This document shows positions 25,598 through 33,265 of a stretch of 33,265 nt of DNA, in pieces. The position numbers and the translations under genes are program-made. Position 1 is the stretch's first letter. Each line of letters starts with the position of its first letter. The stretch is from Caldisericaceae bacterium (lineage in GTDB: Bacteria; Calditrichota; Calditrichia; Calditrichales; Calditrichaceae), in contig JAGHBR010000146.1 in assembly GCA_021160885.1 (NCBI GenBank), positions 1-33,265 on the forward strand. The letters run 5' to 3'. A model generated the notes under the pieces. It saw only the letters and a program-made list of their open reading frames with translations, was not told where the DNA came from and did not search any database.

Positions 25598-26896
25598 TTA
25601 CTTTTGATTTATCGGCTTGCTTTGCTTTTTCAAAATAATGCGCACTTGCTGGATGCGTTTTTTGGTAGCTTTTTCAATAATAAACTGATAACCATTAAAA
25701 TCGATCTTATCTTTATTTTTGGGAACAGAACCGAATTGTCCAAGCAGAAAACCAGCTAAAGTGTCCACACCTTCCTCGGTTGGTAAATTAAGTCCTAATT
25801 CTTCATTAATTTCATCGATCAGCGTACCGCCGTCAACCAGAAAAGTGCTTTCATTAATCTTTTGGATTTGCGGCGTTTCCTTGTCATATTCATCCTGTAT
25901 TTCGCCAACAATCTCTTCGATAACGTCTTCCAGAGTAACCAGACCAGAAGTTCCACCGTACTCATCAACCACAATGGCCATGTGTATTTTTTCTGCCTGA
26001 AATTCTCTCAACAGCTCATTGATTTTCTTAGTTTCAGGCACGTAGTAAGTCGGCCGAACGATCTTTTCAAGATTAAAATCACTGGTATTGCGTTTTTTGA
26101 TAAATGCCAACAAATCTTTTACATAAAGAATCCCAACAATATTATCGATGGTTTCATCATAAACAGGAATTCGGCTATGCATGTGTTCTTTGATTGTTTT
26201 AAGAACTTCATTTAGTGTGGCATGCTTTCCCAGGCAGATCATATCCGTGCGCGGCACCATAATTTCACGGGCCACCGTACCGCTCATTTCAAAAATACCA
26301 TGAATCATTTCTTTCTCTTCTTTACGCAAGGCTCCCTGTTCTTCACCAACATCAACCAGAGTGCGTAATTCCTTCTCCGTCAAGTCAAACTTATTCTTAT
26401 CCGCGCCCAGAGCCGACGACAGTTGCTGCGTAAAAAGATCGAGCACATAAGAAACAGGATAAAATAAATAATGGAAAAAAGTTAAAGGCAGGGCAAAATG
26501 AGTGCTTAACTTTTTAGCATTTTTAATTGCGGTTATTTTAGGCAAAATTTCACTGAAAAATAAAATAACAAAAGTAACCACAACCACATTCAGCAATAAA
26601 GCCAAAGTCGCATTCTGAATTTCATATTGAACAATAATGTTACTGGTAATTAATGTAGCAATCGAAGCAATGGCTACATTAACCAGTGTATTACCAATAA
26701 TAATAGAAATAAGTAAACGACGAGGTTCTTTGAGTAGCGTTGCTACCTGACGTGTTAAGGCATTTTTACTACGAGAAAACTTTTCAATCGAAGACTTAGC
26801 TAATGAAAAATAAGCCGTTTCTGATGCCGAAAAAAAGGCAGATAATATTAGAAGTATGACAAAGATCAGTAAATACAATAATGATGCAGGATCCAA
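25598..26896 (-). CDS. CNNM/CorC-family membrane protein with CBS pair
   Basis: A 432-residue protein with an N-terminal DUF21/CNNM membrane domain (about four hydrophobic segments to residue 155, beginning LSAFFSASETAYFSL), a CBS pair at about 205-335 (VPRTDMICLGKHATLNEVL; VDEYGGTSGLVTLEDVIEEI), and a CorC/HlyC transporter-associated domain at the C-terminus (STFLVDGGTLIDEINEELGL). CNNM proteins are linked to magnesium or cobalt export. The start is TTG 26896, the only start candidate after GGAGG, 12 nt upstream. The Bacteroidetes relative GldE is a known variant. It lies 97 nt after ybeY. Confidence 0.92.
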   Translation of the reverse strand: MDPASLLYLLIFVILLILSAFFSASETAYFSLAKSSIEKFSRSKNALTRQVATLLKEPRRLLISIIIGNTLVNVAIASIATLITSNIIVQYEIQNATLALLLNVVVVTFVILFFSEILPKITAIKNAKKLSTHFALPLTFFHYLFYPVSYVLDLFTQQLSSALGADKNKFDLTEKELRTLVDVGEEQGALRKEEKEMIHGIFEMSGTVAREIMVPRTDMICLGKHATLNEVLKTIKEHMHSRIPVYDETIDNIVGILYVKDLLAFIKKRNTSDFNLEKIVRPTYYVPETKKINELLREFQAEKIHMAIVVDEYGGTSGLVTLEDVIEEIVGEIQDEYDKETPQIQKINESTFLVDGGTLIDEINEELGLNLPTEEGVDTLAGFLLGQFGSVPKNKDKIDFNGYQFIIEKATKKRIQQVRIILKKQSKPINQK

Positions 26897-26993
26897 ATTT
26901 TAAATTAACCTCCGCATTAATTTCACATGACTCTTATTGCGCCCAATATAATAAAATTCTTTAAAATTTAAAAAAGTTCTGTTTCTGGTAAAA

Positions 26994-27428
26994 TTAATTC
27001 AGTATTTCAACTACTCCCTTGTATTTGGAAACCAGCTTATCTTCTTCTTGTTTCATGATTTTTCTTTTTTCGGGTTCCAGGTCATCATAACCTTTCAGAT
27101 GTAATAAACCGTGAATGATCAGCCTTAATATTTCCTCTGAAAAGGTCGCACTAAATTCCTTAGCCTGTTCTTCCGCTCGTTCAGTACTGATGTAAATCTC
27201 TGCTTCAATCTTGTCCCCATCACTTAAGTCAAAAGTAATGACATCGGTTTTTTCCGGATCATTCAAATATTCAAGATGCATTTTTTGTAACGTAGCATCA
27301 TCCACAAAAATGATATTTAACGATTCAATCTCCATTTTCAAATCTTCAGCCACTTTGCGGGCTAAAGTTACCCAATCTAATGCCTGGCCTGTCAATTGTT
27401 CAGGGAAATTATGAATTTGAATTTCCAT
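26994..27428 (-). CDS. ybeY: rRNA maturation endoribonuclease YbeY
   Basis: A 144-residue metalloprotein needed for 16S rRNA 3'-end maturation and ribosome quality control. The zinc site motif reads HGLLHLKGYDDLEPE: His106 and His110 are present, but the third ligand position has Asp116 where E. coli has His. I recall similar replacements in Bacteroidetes YbeY, so it may be a lineage trait. The start overlaps the end of the HD-domain gene by 20 nt. The pgpH-ybeY pair is widespread in bacteria and supports the call. Confidence 0.94.
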   Translation of the reverse strand: MEIQIHNFPEQLTGQALDWVTLARKVAEDLKMEIESLNIIFVDDATLQKMHLEYLNDPEKTDVITFDLSDGDKIEAEIYISTERAEEQAKEFSATFSEEILRLIIHGLLHLKGYDDLEPEKRKIMKQEEDKLVSKYKGVVEILN

Positions 27429-29697
27429 TTTTAACCGTTGTTTTTTCTTGCTTGCTTTTAACTGTTTTAAGAACCGCTTTTTTTTCTTTTTGATCGGGAT
27501 ATTCTACGCGATGCTGGAATACACCATAAAGCACGGGAAGAAAGGCATCAATAATCTTTTTTAAATCTTTAAAAGTCAGATCAGAATCGTCGAGTTCTCC
27601 CTCTTTGAAACGTTTATCCACTAAGTCTTCAATAAAAGCTCGCAATTTACTTGGAGTGGGATTGTTTAACGTGCGTGTAGCCGCTTCAACAGAATCTGCC
27701 AGCATCACAATCGCCGTTTCTTTAGATTGTGGCCTGGGGCCCGGATAGCGGTAATCGCTTTCATTCACTTCATCTTCGCCGTACATCTCTTTCGCTTTAT
27801 TGTAAAAATAACTCATCAAATTGGTACCGTGATGTTCCGGAATAAAATCACGAATTCTTTTAGGAATTCCATACTTTTTGGCCAGCTCAATACCATTTTT
27901 CACGTGTGAAGCCAAAATCAAAGCGCTCATATTCGGATTCAGCTGATCATGCCGGTTTTCTGCGTTCATCTGATTTTCTACAAAATACTGCGGTTTTTCC
28001 ATTTTACCGATATCATGGTAATAACTGCCTACCCTGGCCAGCAAAGGATTTGCCCCGATGGCTTTGGCAGCAGCTTCAGCTAAATTACCAACAACCATGC
28101 TGTGGTGAAACGTACCCGGCGCTTCTAAAGAGAGTTTTTTCAATAAGGGATGATTTAAATCGCTCAACTCCAGCAAAGTTATGTCCGTCGTAATGTCAAA
28201 CAATTTTTCAAAAACACCCAAAATCATAAATGTAAAAAAAGCAGAAAATATGGCGTTAGGGAACAAATAAAAAGCAAAACTTTTCAGCATTTCATCGAAG
28301 GCTAAGTAACGGAACAGCGAAATGGACAATAGTGCCCAGAAATAAGCGCCCGAAATAAAAATAATGGCCTTAAAAATCTGATTCCGATTGCGAATCTGAA
28401 AAACAGAATATATAGCAACCATTCCACCAACAACGCTAAATAGCACAATATCAAAGCCCCCGCCTTGCAAACCGCCCAAAACCAGGGCAATAATAACTGT
28501 TCCTACAAAGCCTAAACCAGTATCAATTAAAATGGCCAACAACATGGAGCCCATCGTAGTAGGAATTAAATAATTGTTCCAATCTAAGGTTTGTGAAATG
28601 AGCGCAGCAAAAATAAAATTTAACAGCAAAATAATAGTTATCATCAAAAGCATTTTATTGTCATTAAATATTTTAGGCCGAAAGGAATAAAGATAAAGAG
28701 CAAAAATAGCCAGAATAGCAGCCATTAACATGTAGCGGCCCAAAGAAAAGAAAAATCCCTCCCAGCGCCCTTCACGCTCACTCCTCTCGGCAATGGCCAT
28801 TTCCAATGAGTACAATTTCTGATAGGTATCAGCATCTATTCTGATGTTTTTATCTACAATTAACTCGTTTTCATAAACCATATCCTTGGTTCGGCTAATA
28901 TTGGCCAGAGCCTCTTCTTTGGCTTTTTCGCTAAAAGCCTCATCGTAAATCAGGTTGGGTTTAATACTGCGTACAAATAAATATTCCAATACCAAAGTTT
29001 GATTAACCGGGAAATGTTTTAAAAATTCATTTTCCATGGTTTTTTGAAAACGGGGTATATCGATGCGTTGGCTGTAATCTAAATTTTCTTCTACCCCGTT
29101 TTTAACAACAACAATTCGGGGACGGGTCAGGGAGGTCAAATCACGGTTTAAAACACCTGTTTTAATCAGCTCTTCTGCTTGCTTTAAGGAGGATTCAATG
29201 GTTGTAACATTTTCTTTATCTTTTAAAATATCAAAAGCAACAGCCAAATTTGAAGGCGAAACATTGACATCAAAGACCAAGTTCAATTCATCGCTTAAAT
29301 TCTTCAAATACTCATCTTTATTTTCAATAGTCTCATATTGAGGAAGAGCCTTCTTTAAAAAAGGCAGCAAATTTCTTAATAATTTAATGTCCTGTTGGGT
29401 AATTGAATCGTCATAAGTAAAATAATTTGGGACGCTTTTTAGTACCGAATCCTGTTCCGCTTTTAACTCCTGTTCTGTCTTCAGCACAAAAAAATCGAAA
29501 GGAGCTACAATTTTACGATTGGAGATGCTTCCCACCTTCATATCGCTGAATTTTAGCGGGCGCTGAGGATTGAACATTAAAGGCACAAAAATCAGCAATA
29601 ACAATGCCAGTAAAACTTTTATTAAAATATCGTAAAGGCTGTACCGCCCAACCTTTATCTCTTTTATTTTTTCGAAAAAACCGCTGTCATTTTCCAT
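27409..29697 (-). CDS. pgpH: 7TM-HD domain c-di-AMP phosphodiesterase (PgpH type)
   Basis: A 762-residue membrane protein: one N-terminal membrane helix (about 22-41), an extracytoplasmic 7TM-HDED region (about 60-310), about seven membrane helices (315-500), and a cytoplasmic HD domain. HD ligands are visible as HHSMVVGNLAE (His531/His532), YYHDIGK (His561, Asp562), ASHVKNG (His598), PEHHGT (His622/His623) and MLADSVEAA (Asp668). The Listeria homologue PgpH hydrolyses cyclic di-AMP. It is 7 nt after the acyl-CoA dehydrogenase gene and overlaps ybeY. No diadenylate cyclase gene is in the window. Confidence 0.92.
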   Translation of the reverse strand: MENDSGFFEKIKEIKVGRYSLYDILIKVLLALLLLIFVPLMFNPQRPLKFSDMKVGSISNRKIVAPFDFFVLKTEQELKAEQDSVLKSVPNYFTYDDSITQQDIKLLRNLLPFLKKALPQYETIENKDEYLKNLSDELNLVFDVNVSPSNLAVAFDILKDKENVTTIESSLKQAEELIKTGVLNRDLTSLTRPRIVVVKNGVEENLDYSQRIDIPRFQKTMENEFLKHFPVNQTLVLEYLFVRSIKPNLIYDEAFSEKAKEEALANISRTKDMVYENELIVDKNIRIDADTYQKLYSLEMAIAERSEREGRWEGFFFSLGRYMLMAAILAIFALYLYSFRPKIFNDNKMLLMITIILLLNFIFAALISQTLDWNNYLIPTTMGSMLLAILIDTGLGFVGTVIIALVLGGLQGGGFDIVLFSVVGGMVAIYSVFQIRNRNQIFKAIIFISGAYFWALLSISLFRYLAFDEMLKSFAFYLFPNAIFSAFFTFMILGVFEKLFDITTDITLLELSDLNHPLLKKLSLEAPGTFHHSMVVGNLAEAAAKAIGANPLLARVGSYYHDIGKMEKPQYFVENQMNAENRHDQLNPNMSALILASHVKNGIELAKKYGIPKRIRDFIPEHHGTNLMSYFYNKAKEMYGEDEVNESDYRYPGPRPQSKETAIVMLADSVEAATRTLNNPTPSKLRAFIEDLVDKRFKEGELDDSDLTFKDLKKIIDAFLPVLYGVFQHRVEYPDQKEKKAVLKTVKSKQEKTTVKNGNSNS

Positions 29698-29704
29698 TTT
29701 ACAC

Positions 29705-30856
29705 TCAAATCTTTGAAATATCTTCTTTCCACTGTCGATAGATTACCAGTCGTTGAATTTCAGAAGTTCCTTCGCCAATCTCAAGTAGTTTTGCATCTCG
29801 CCAGAAGCGCTCTACTTCGTATTCGCGAATATAACCATAACCACCATGGATTTGTATTGCCTGATTGGCAATTTCGGTTGCTGCTTCAGATGCAAATAAT
29901 TTAGCCATTCCAGCTTCTTTCTTGTAGGGCTTGCCATTTTGTTTTAAAAAGGCAGCCTGGTAAATCATGTTTTCCGCTGCGTAAATTTTAGTTGCCATAT
30001 CAGCTAATTTAAACTGAATAGCCTGAAAATCGCCGATCACCCTTCCAAACGCCTTTCGTTCCTGAGCGTAAAGCATGGAACGTTTAAAGGCCTCTTTGGC
30101 AATACCCAATGATTGAGCAGCAATCCCAACTCTGCCCCCATCAAGAGTTTCAAGAAATTGAGGATAACCGCGATTTAATTCGCCCAACAAATTTACAGCA
30201 GGAATTTTACAATCATTAAAATGCAAAACACTGGTAGGTGAGCCTCTCATTCCGCATTTTTTTTCTTTTTTTCCAATCTCAAATCCGGGCGTGCCTCTTT
30301 CTACAATAAAATTTGAAATGCCGTGAGCGCCTTTTTCTTTATCCGTGACAGCTGCTACTACAAAAATATCGGCCACCTCAGCATTGGTAATCCAGGCTTT
30401 GCTGCCATTTAAAACAAAAAAGTCGCCTTTCTTTTCCGCTTTTGTTAGAATGTGGGCGGCATCGCTACCGGCATTGGGTTCGCTAAGACAAAAAGAGCCA
30501 ATCTTCTCACCAGTTGCCAGCGGTTTTAAGTACTTTTCTTTTTGTGCTTCGGTTCCATAAGTAGCAATGGGATTGGCCGCTAATGAAACATGAGCTGAGT
30601 ATGATAAAGCTGTGGAAGCGCAAACGCGGGCTAATTCTTCTAATACAATAACATAAGAAATGTAATCCATCCCCGCTCCGCCATATTTTTCCTCAAAGGG
30701 CAGCCCCATTAAATTAAGCTCGGCCATTTTTTTAAATGTTTCATGAGGAAACGTTTCGCTTTCATCTATTTCAATAGCTCTGGGAGCTACTTCCTTTCGG
30801 GCAAAATCCCTAATCATTTTGCGAACCATTTCATGTTCTTCAGTAAATTGGATCAT
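29705..30856 (-). CDS. Acyl-CoA dehydrogenase
   Basis: A 383-residue flavoenzyme, standard length, that introduces a double bond into acyl-CoA and passes electrons to ETF. Motifs are FCLSEPNAGSDA (N-terminal signature), KAWITNA for FAD contact, QERKAFGRVIGDFQAIQFKLADM (split across the C-terminal domain start), and GYGYIREYEVERFWRDAK followed by EIGEGTSEIQ with the likely catalytic Glu362, the position used by short-chain (butyryl-CoA) enzymes. Chain-length preference is not decided by this. It has a strong ribosome site (AAGGAGTAGAAA) and follows the ClC gene by 22 nt. Confidence 0.94.
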   Translation of the reverse strand: MIQFTEEHEMVRKMIRDFARKEVAPRAIEIDESETFPHETFKKMAELNLMGLPFEEKYGGAGMDYISYVIVLEELARVCASTALSYSAHVSLAANPIATYGTEAQKEKYLKPLATGEKIGSFCLSEPNAGSDAAHILTKAEKKGDFFVLNGSKAWITNAEVADIFVVAAVTDKEKGAHGISNFIVERGTPGFEIGKKEKKCGMRGSPTSVLHFNDCKIPAVNLLGELNRGYPQFLETLDGGRVGIAAQSLGIAKEAFKRSMLYAQERKAFGRVIGDFQAIQFKLADMATKIYAAENMIYQAAFLKQNGKPYKKEAGMAKLFASEAATEIANQAIQIHGGYGYIREYEVERFWRDAKLLEIGEGTSEIQRLVIYRQWKEDISKI

Positions 30857-30878
30857 TTTCTACTCCTTCTCTGATTCA

Positions 30879-32963
30879 TCATGCCTTTTCAAAACGATCA
30901 ATGGCATCCTGTTTGCCAAAAATAAGAAGTACATCTTTCAACTGCAAACGAGTATCGGCATTAGGTTGAAAATAATAAGTATGTTCATGGCCGTTTCTTA
31001 ATTCTCGCCTTTTAACCATTAAAACTTCAACATTATATCGATTACGAATAGCAGCTTCTCTGAACGTTTTACCAACCAATTCGGTAGGAACCTCAAATTC
31101 TTCAAAATAATGTTGGCCAACCACATGAACACGCCTTTGCTGGGAAATAGCCCTGATACTGCGCTCGCTCTCTCCGGCCATATCCCTTAGAAAGATCTGA
31201 TGATTGTAGGCATCAATTACTTCGCGCTGACTTATGGTGCCCACTATCTCGCCGTTTTCGACATCTGAGACTACTGGTAATTCTTCTAAGCCGGTTTTAC
31301 TAAAAAGTTTCATCACCTTATCCAGAGTTTCATTTATAGGAACTACCGGAATATCGGGATTGGCAATGTCTTCAGCAATTAACAGATGTTTTAACGTGTC
31401 TAATTCCATCATGGTTTGGCGGATTTCCTGCATAGAAATGAAACCTACCAATTTTTGTTTTTCATTAACCACGTAGATTTGGTTATGAGTTGAATTTACA
31501 ATAACCGGAATGATTTTTTCAAAAGGTGTTTGAACAGAGACCATGTCGATGGTCGGATTTAAGACATTTTCAACCCTAAGAGATTTAAGTACGTTAATTT
31601 CGCGTCCACCAAAAATATTAATGCCACGGCGTACTAATTTTAAAGTGTAAATGGATTCCTTTTGTAATCGCATGGCCAGTAAAGTGGCAATAATGGTGGT
31701 AATCATCAATGGCAGAATGATTTTGTAGTCGTTGGTCATTTCAAAAATAATTAAAATAGCCGTTATTGGCCCATGAGTAGCCGCGCCAACAACGCCCCCC
31801 ATGGCAACCAGGGCATAAGCGCCTGGAGAAGAAGTCCAGGTGGGGAAAAATAAATTTACCACATGACCAAAAAACACACCCAACATGGCCCCCAAAAAAA
31901 GCGATGGCGCAAAAATACCTCCCGATCCGCCGGAGCCTAAACTAATTGAGGTTGCCAAAATTTTTACAAAAACCAAAACACCTGCAATTTGCCAGAGCAG
32001 CTTTCCATACAAAGCCAAATCCATGGCATCGTATCCAACGCCATAAATGTAAGGGAAGATCAGTCCAATGCTGCCAATAATTACACCGCCAACCACTCCT
32101 TTTACATATTCAGGCAATTTCAAATCGTCGAAAACATCTTCGGAAAAATAGAGCGTTTTAATAAAAAGCAGCGCAACAAATCCCGCTAAAAATCCCAAAA
32201 CCACATAGTTTAGGATTTCCAGCGGCGAAACAAGCTGATATTCCGGAACGACAAATGCCGGATAGTCGCCCAAATAGTGGCGCGAAACAATAGTAGCCGC
32301 CACCGATGAAATAACAATTGGGCTGAATTGTGGCACAGCAAAATCGCCCAATATAATTTCTACAGCGAACAGTGCGCCAGCCACTGGCGCATTAAAGGCA
32401 GCCGCAATACCCGAAGCCGCACCACAGGCCACAAAAACACGCATTCTTTTGGGATTGACTTTAAAAAACTGGCCTACCGTAGAACCAACCGCTGAACCGA
32501 TTTGAATGACCGGACCTTCCCGACCAACCGAACCACCAGAGGCAATGTACAAGGCCGATGAAAATAACTTCGCGATGACAACTCGAGGACGAATGATACC
32601 ATTTTTCAGCGCAATGGCTTCCATTACTTCAGGCACACCATGGCCTTTGGCTTCGCGAGCATAGTATTGAATAACCAATCCAACCACCAGTCCACCGAAG
32701 GCCGGAATAATCACCCGCCAGTACCAGGCAATGGCTTCAATGGTTTCAAGATTGAATTTTCCTCCCCAGAACAGATGCTGAAACCAACGGATGGATAATT
32801 GGATTAACACAGCCCCATAACCGCCCAACAAACCAATGATGACAGCCACAATTAATACAAAGCTGTGTTCCGTGAGTTTTAGGCGATTAAAATAAATCAG
32901 AAATTGCCTGTAGAGTTTACGCAGGAATTGGGGATAATGGATGCGTTTTATTTCAGTGTTCAT
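30879..32963 (-). CDS. ClC-family chloride channel/antiporter with CBS pair and RCK_C domain
   Basis: A 694-residue membrane protein. The ClC core (about 30-445) contains GHGVPEVMEA, GSVGREGPVIQIGS with the gating glutamate, and GSGGSGGIFAPSLFLGAM, the three chloride-site loops. Two CBS domains follow (about 465-590), then a TrkA-C/RCK_C domain at 610-694 (VPTELVGKTFREAAIRNRYN ... LKDVLLIFGKQDAI). CBS domains often bind adenine nucleotides and RCK_C domains small ligands, so the protein may be ligand-regulated. Whether it is a channel or a proton antiporter is not certain. It follows panD by 9 nt. Confidence 0.94.
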   Translation of the reverse strand: MNTEIKRIHYPQFLRKLYRQFLIYFNRLKLTEHSFVLIVAVIIGLLGGYGAVLIQLSIRWFQHLFWGGKFNLETIEAIAWYWRVIIPAFGGLVVGLVIQYYAREAKGHGVPEVMEAIALKNGIIRPRVVIAKLFSSALYIASGGSVGREGPVIQIGSAVGSTVGQFFKVNPKRMRVFVACGAASGIAAAFNAPVAGALFAVEIILGDFAVPQFSPIVISSVAATIVSRHYLGDYPAFVVPEYQLVSPLEILNYVVLGFLAGFVALLFIKTLYFSEDVFDDLKLPEYVKGVVGGVIIGSIGLIFPYIYGVGYDAMDLALYGKLLWQIAGVLVFVKILATSISLGSGGSGGIFAPSLFLGAMLGVFFGHVVNLFFPTWTSSPGAYALVAMGGVVGAATHGPITAILIIFEMTNDYKIILPLMITTIIATLLAMRLQKESIYTLKLVRRGINIFGGREINVLKSLRVENVLNPTIDMVSVQTPFEKIIPVIVNSTHNQIYVVNEKQKLVGFISMQEIRQTMMELDTLKHLLIAEDIANPDIPVVPINETLDKVMKLFSKTGLEELPVVSDVENGEIVGTISQREVIDAYNHQIFLRDMAGESERSIRAISQQRRVHVVGQHYFEEFEVPTELVGKTFREAAIRNRYNVEVLMVKRRELRNGHEHTYYFQPNADTRLQLKDVLLIFGKQDAIDRFEKA

Positions 32964-32972
32964 CAGACTGTT

Positions 32973-33265
32973 TTATTTAATGGCGTCTTCATGAATGGAT
33001 TTAATTCTGTTCTGGTCATCAACAAGGACAACTTTCACCTTATGCGTATCAATTTCATTTTCTGGAATATGAGCATAAGTAATGATAATGAGCAGGTCTC
33101 CAACCTGGCCCAACCGTGCAGTGCCACCATTTAAACCAATCTCCCCGCTGCCAGGCTTGCCTTTAATGGCATAGGTTGTCAAGCGGTCACCGGTATGGAG
33201 ATTGACAACATCCACCCGTTCATAAGGTAAAATATCAGCAGCTTTCATCAGCTCTGGATCAATAC
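32973..33265 (-). CDS. panD: Aspartate 1-decarboxylase, C-terminal part (cut by window edge)
   Basis: The frame runs in from the window edge as IDPELMKAADILPYERVDVV, so the true start and the Gly-Ser cleavage site that forms the pyruvoyl cofactor lie outside. PanD makes beta-alanine for pantothenate. The visible part is most of the alpha chain, with TYAIKGKPGSGEIGLNGGTA and ITYAHIPENE typical of the family. The internal ATG at 33248 is not the start. It is the most upstream visible gene of the panD-to-selA unit. Confidence 0.94.
   Translation of the reverse strand, partial: IDPELMKAADILPYERVDVVNLHTGDRLTTYAIKGKPGSGEIGLNGGTARLGQVGDLLIIITYAHIPENEIDTHKVKVVLVDDQNRIKSIHEDAIK

Noticed and set aside
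32973..33248. A complete 91-residue protein starting at ATG 33248
   Set aside because: The frame continues upstream as IDPEL, matching the interior of PanD, so the gene is cut by the window edge.

Overview
The window is a compact bacterial chromosome segment. Every protein gene I can support lies on the minus strand; the only plus-strand genes are a tRNA-like RNA and its decayed copy. The gene content points to a Gram-negative, diderm member of the FCB group: Kdo synthesis (kdsA, kdsC, kdsD), LPS transport (lptB, lptC and an OstA-domain protein), several lipoproteins, an outer-membrane barrel, and an arginine cluster ordered as in Bacteroidetes. Calditrichota (Caldithrix-like) is my best guess. 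That is an inference from gene style, not a database match.

Layout, low to high coordinates: (1) the 5' part of gltB, then a 530-nt gap with two interspersed repeats; (2) an arginine operon transcribed GNAT acetyltransferase - argG - argC - argB - M20 deacetylase - argH, without argD or a transcarbamylase; (3) a 638-nt gap with simple repeats and hairpins; (4) a phosphate regulon pstS-pstC-pstA-pstB-phoU with a likely Pho box before pstS and a terminator-like hairpin after it; (5) a tightly overlapping envelope operon kdsC - CsgG-like protein - two lipoproteins - kdsD - lptC - OstA protein - lptB; (6) kdsA - POT transporter - DJ-1/PfpI protein; (7) an outer-membrane barrel gene standing alone; (8) the tRNA-like locus on the plus strand; (9) a housekeeping operon panD (5' end outside) - ClC antiporter/channel - acyl-CoA dehydrogenase - pgpH-type HD protein - ybeY - CNNM/CorC protein - selA, converging on the tRNA-like locus.

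A palindrome-containing repeat with inverted ends occurs three times, each at a junction between transcription units (about 946, 13234 and 19711). The most unusual items are the tRNA-like RNA, which has its own promoter and terminator, alanine-type acceptor features and an anticodon arm two nucleotides short, and the three uncharacterised envelope genes placed between kdsC and kdsD in an otherwise textbook Kdo/Lpt operon.
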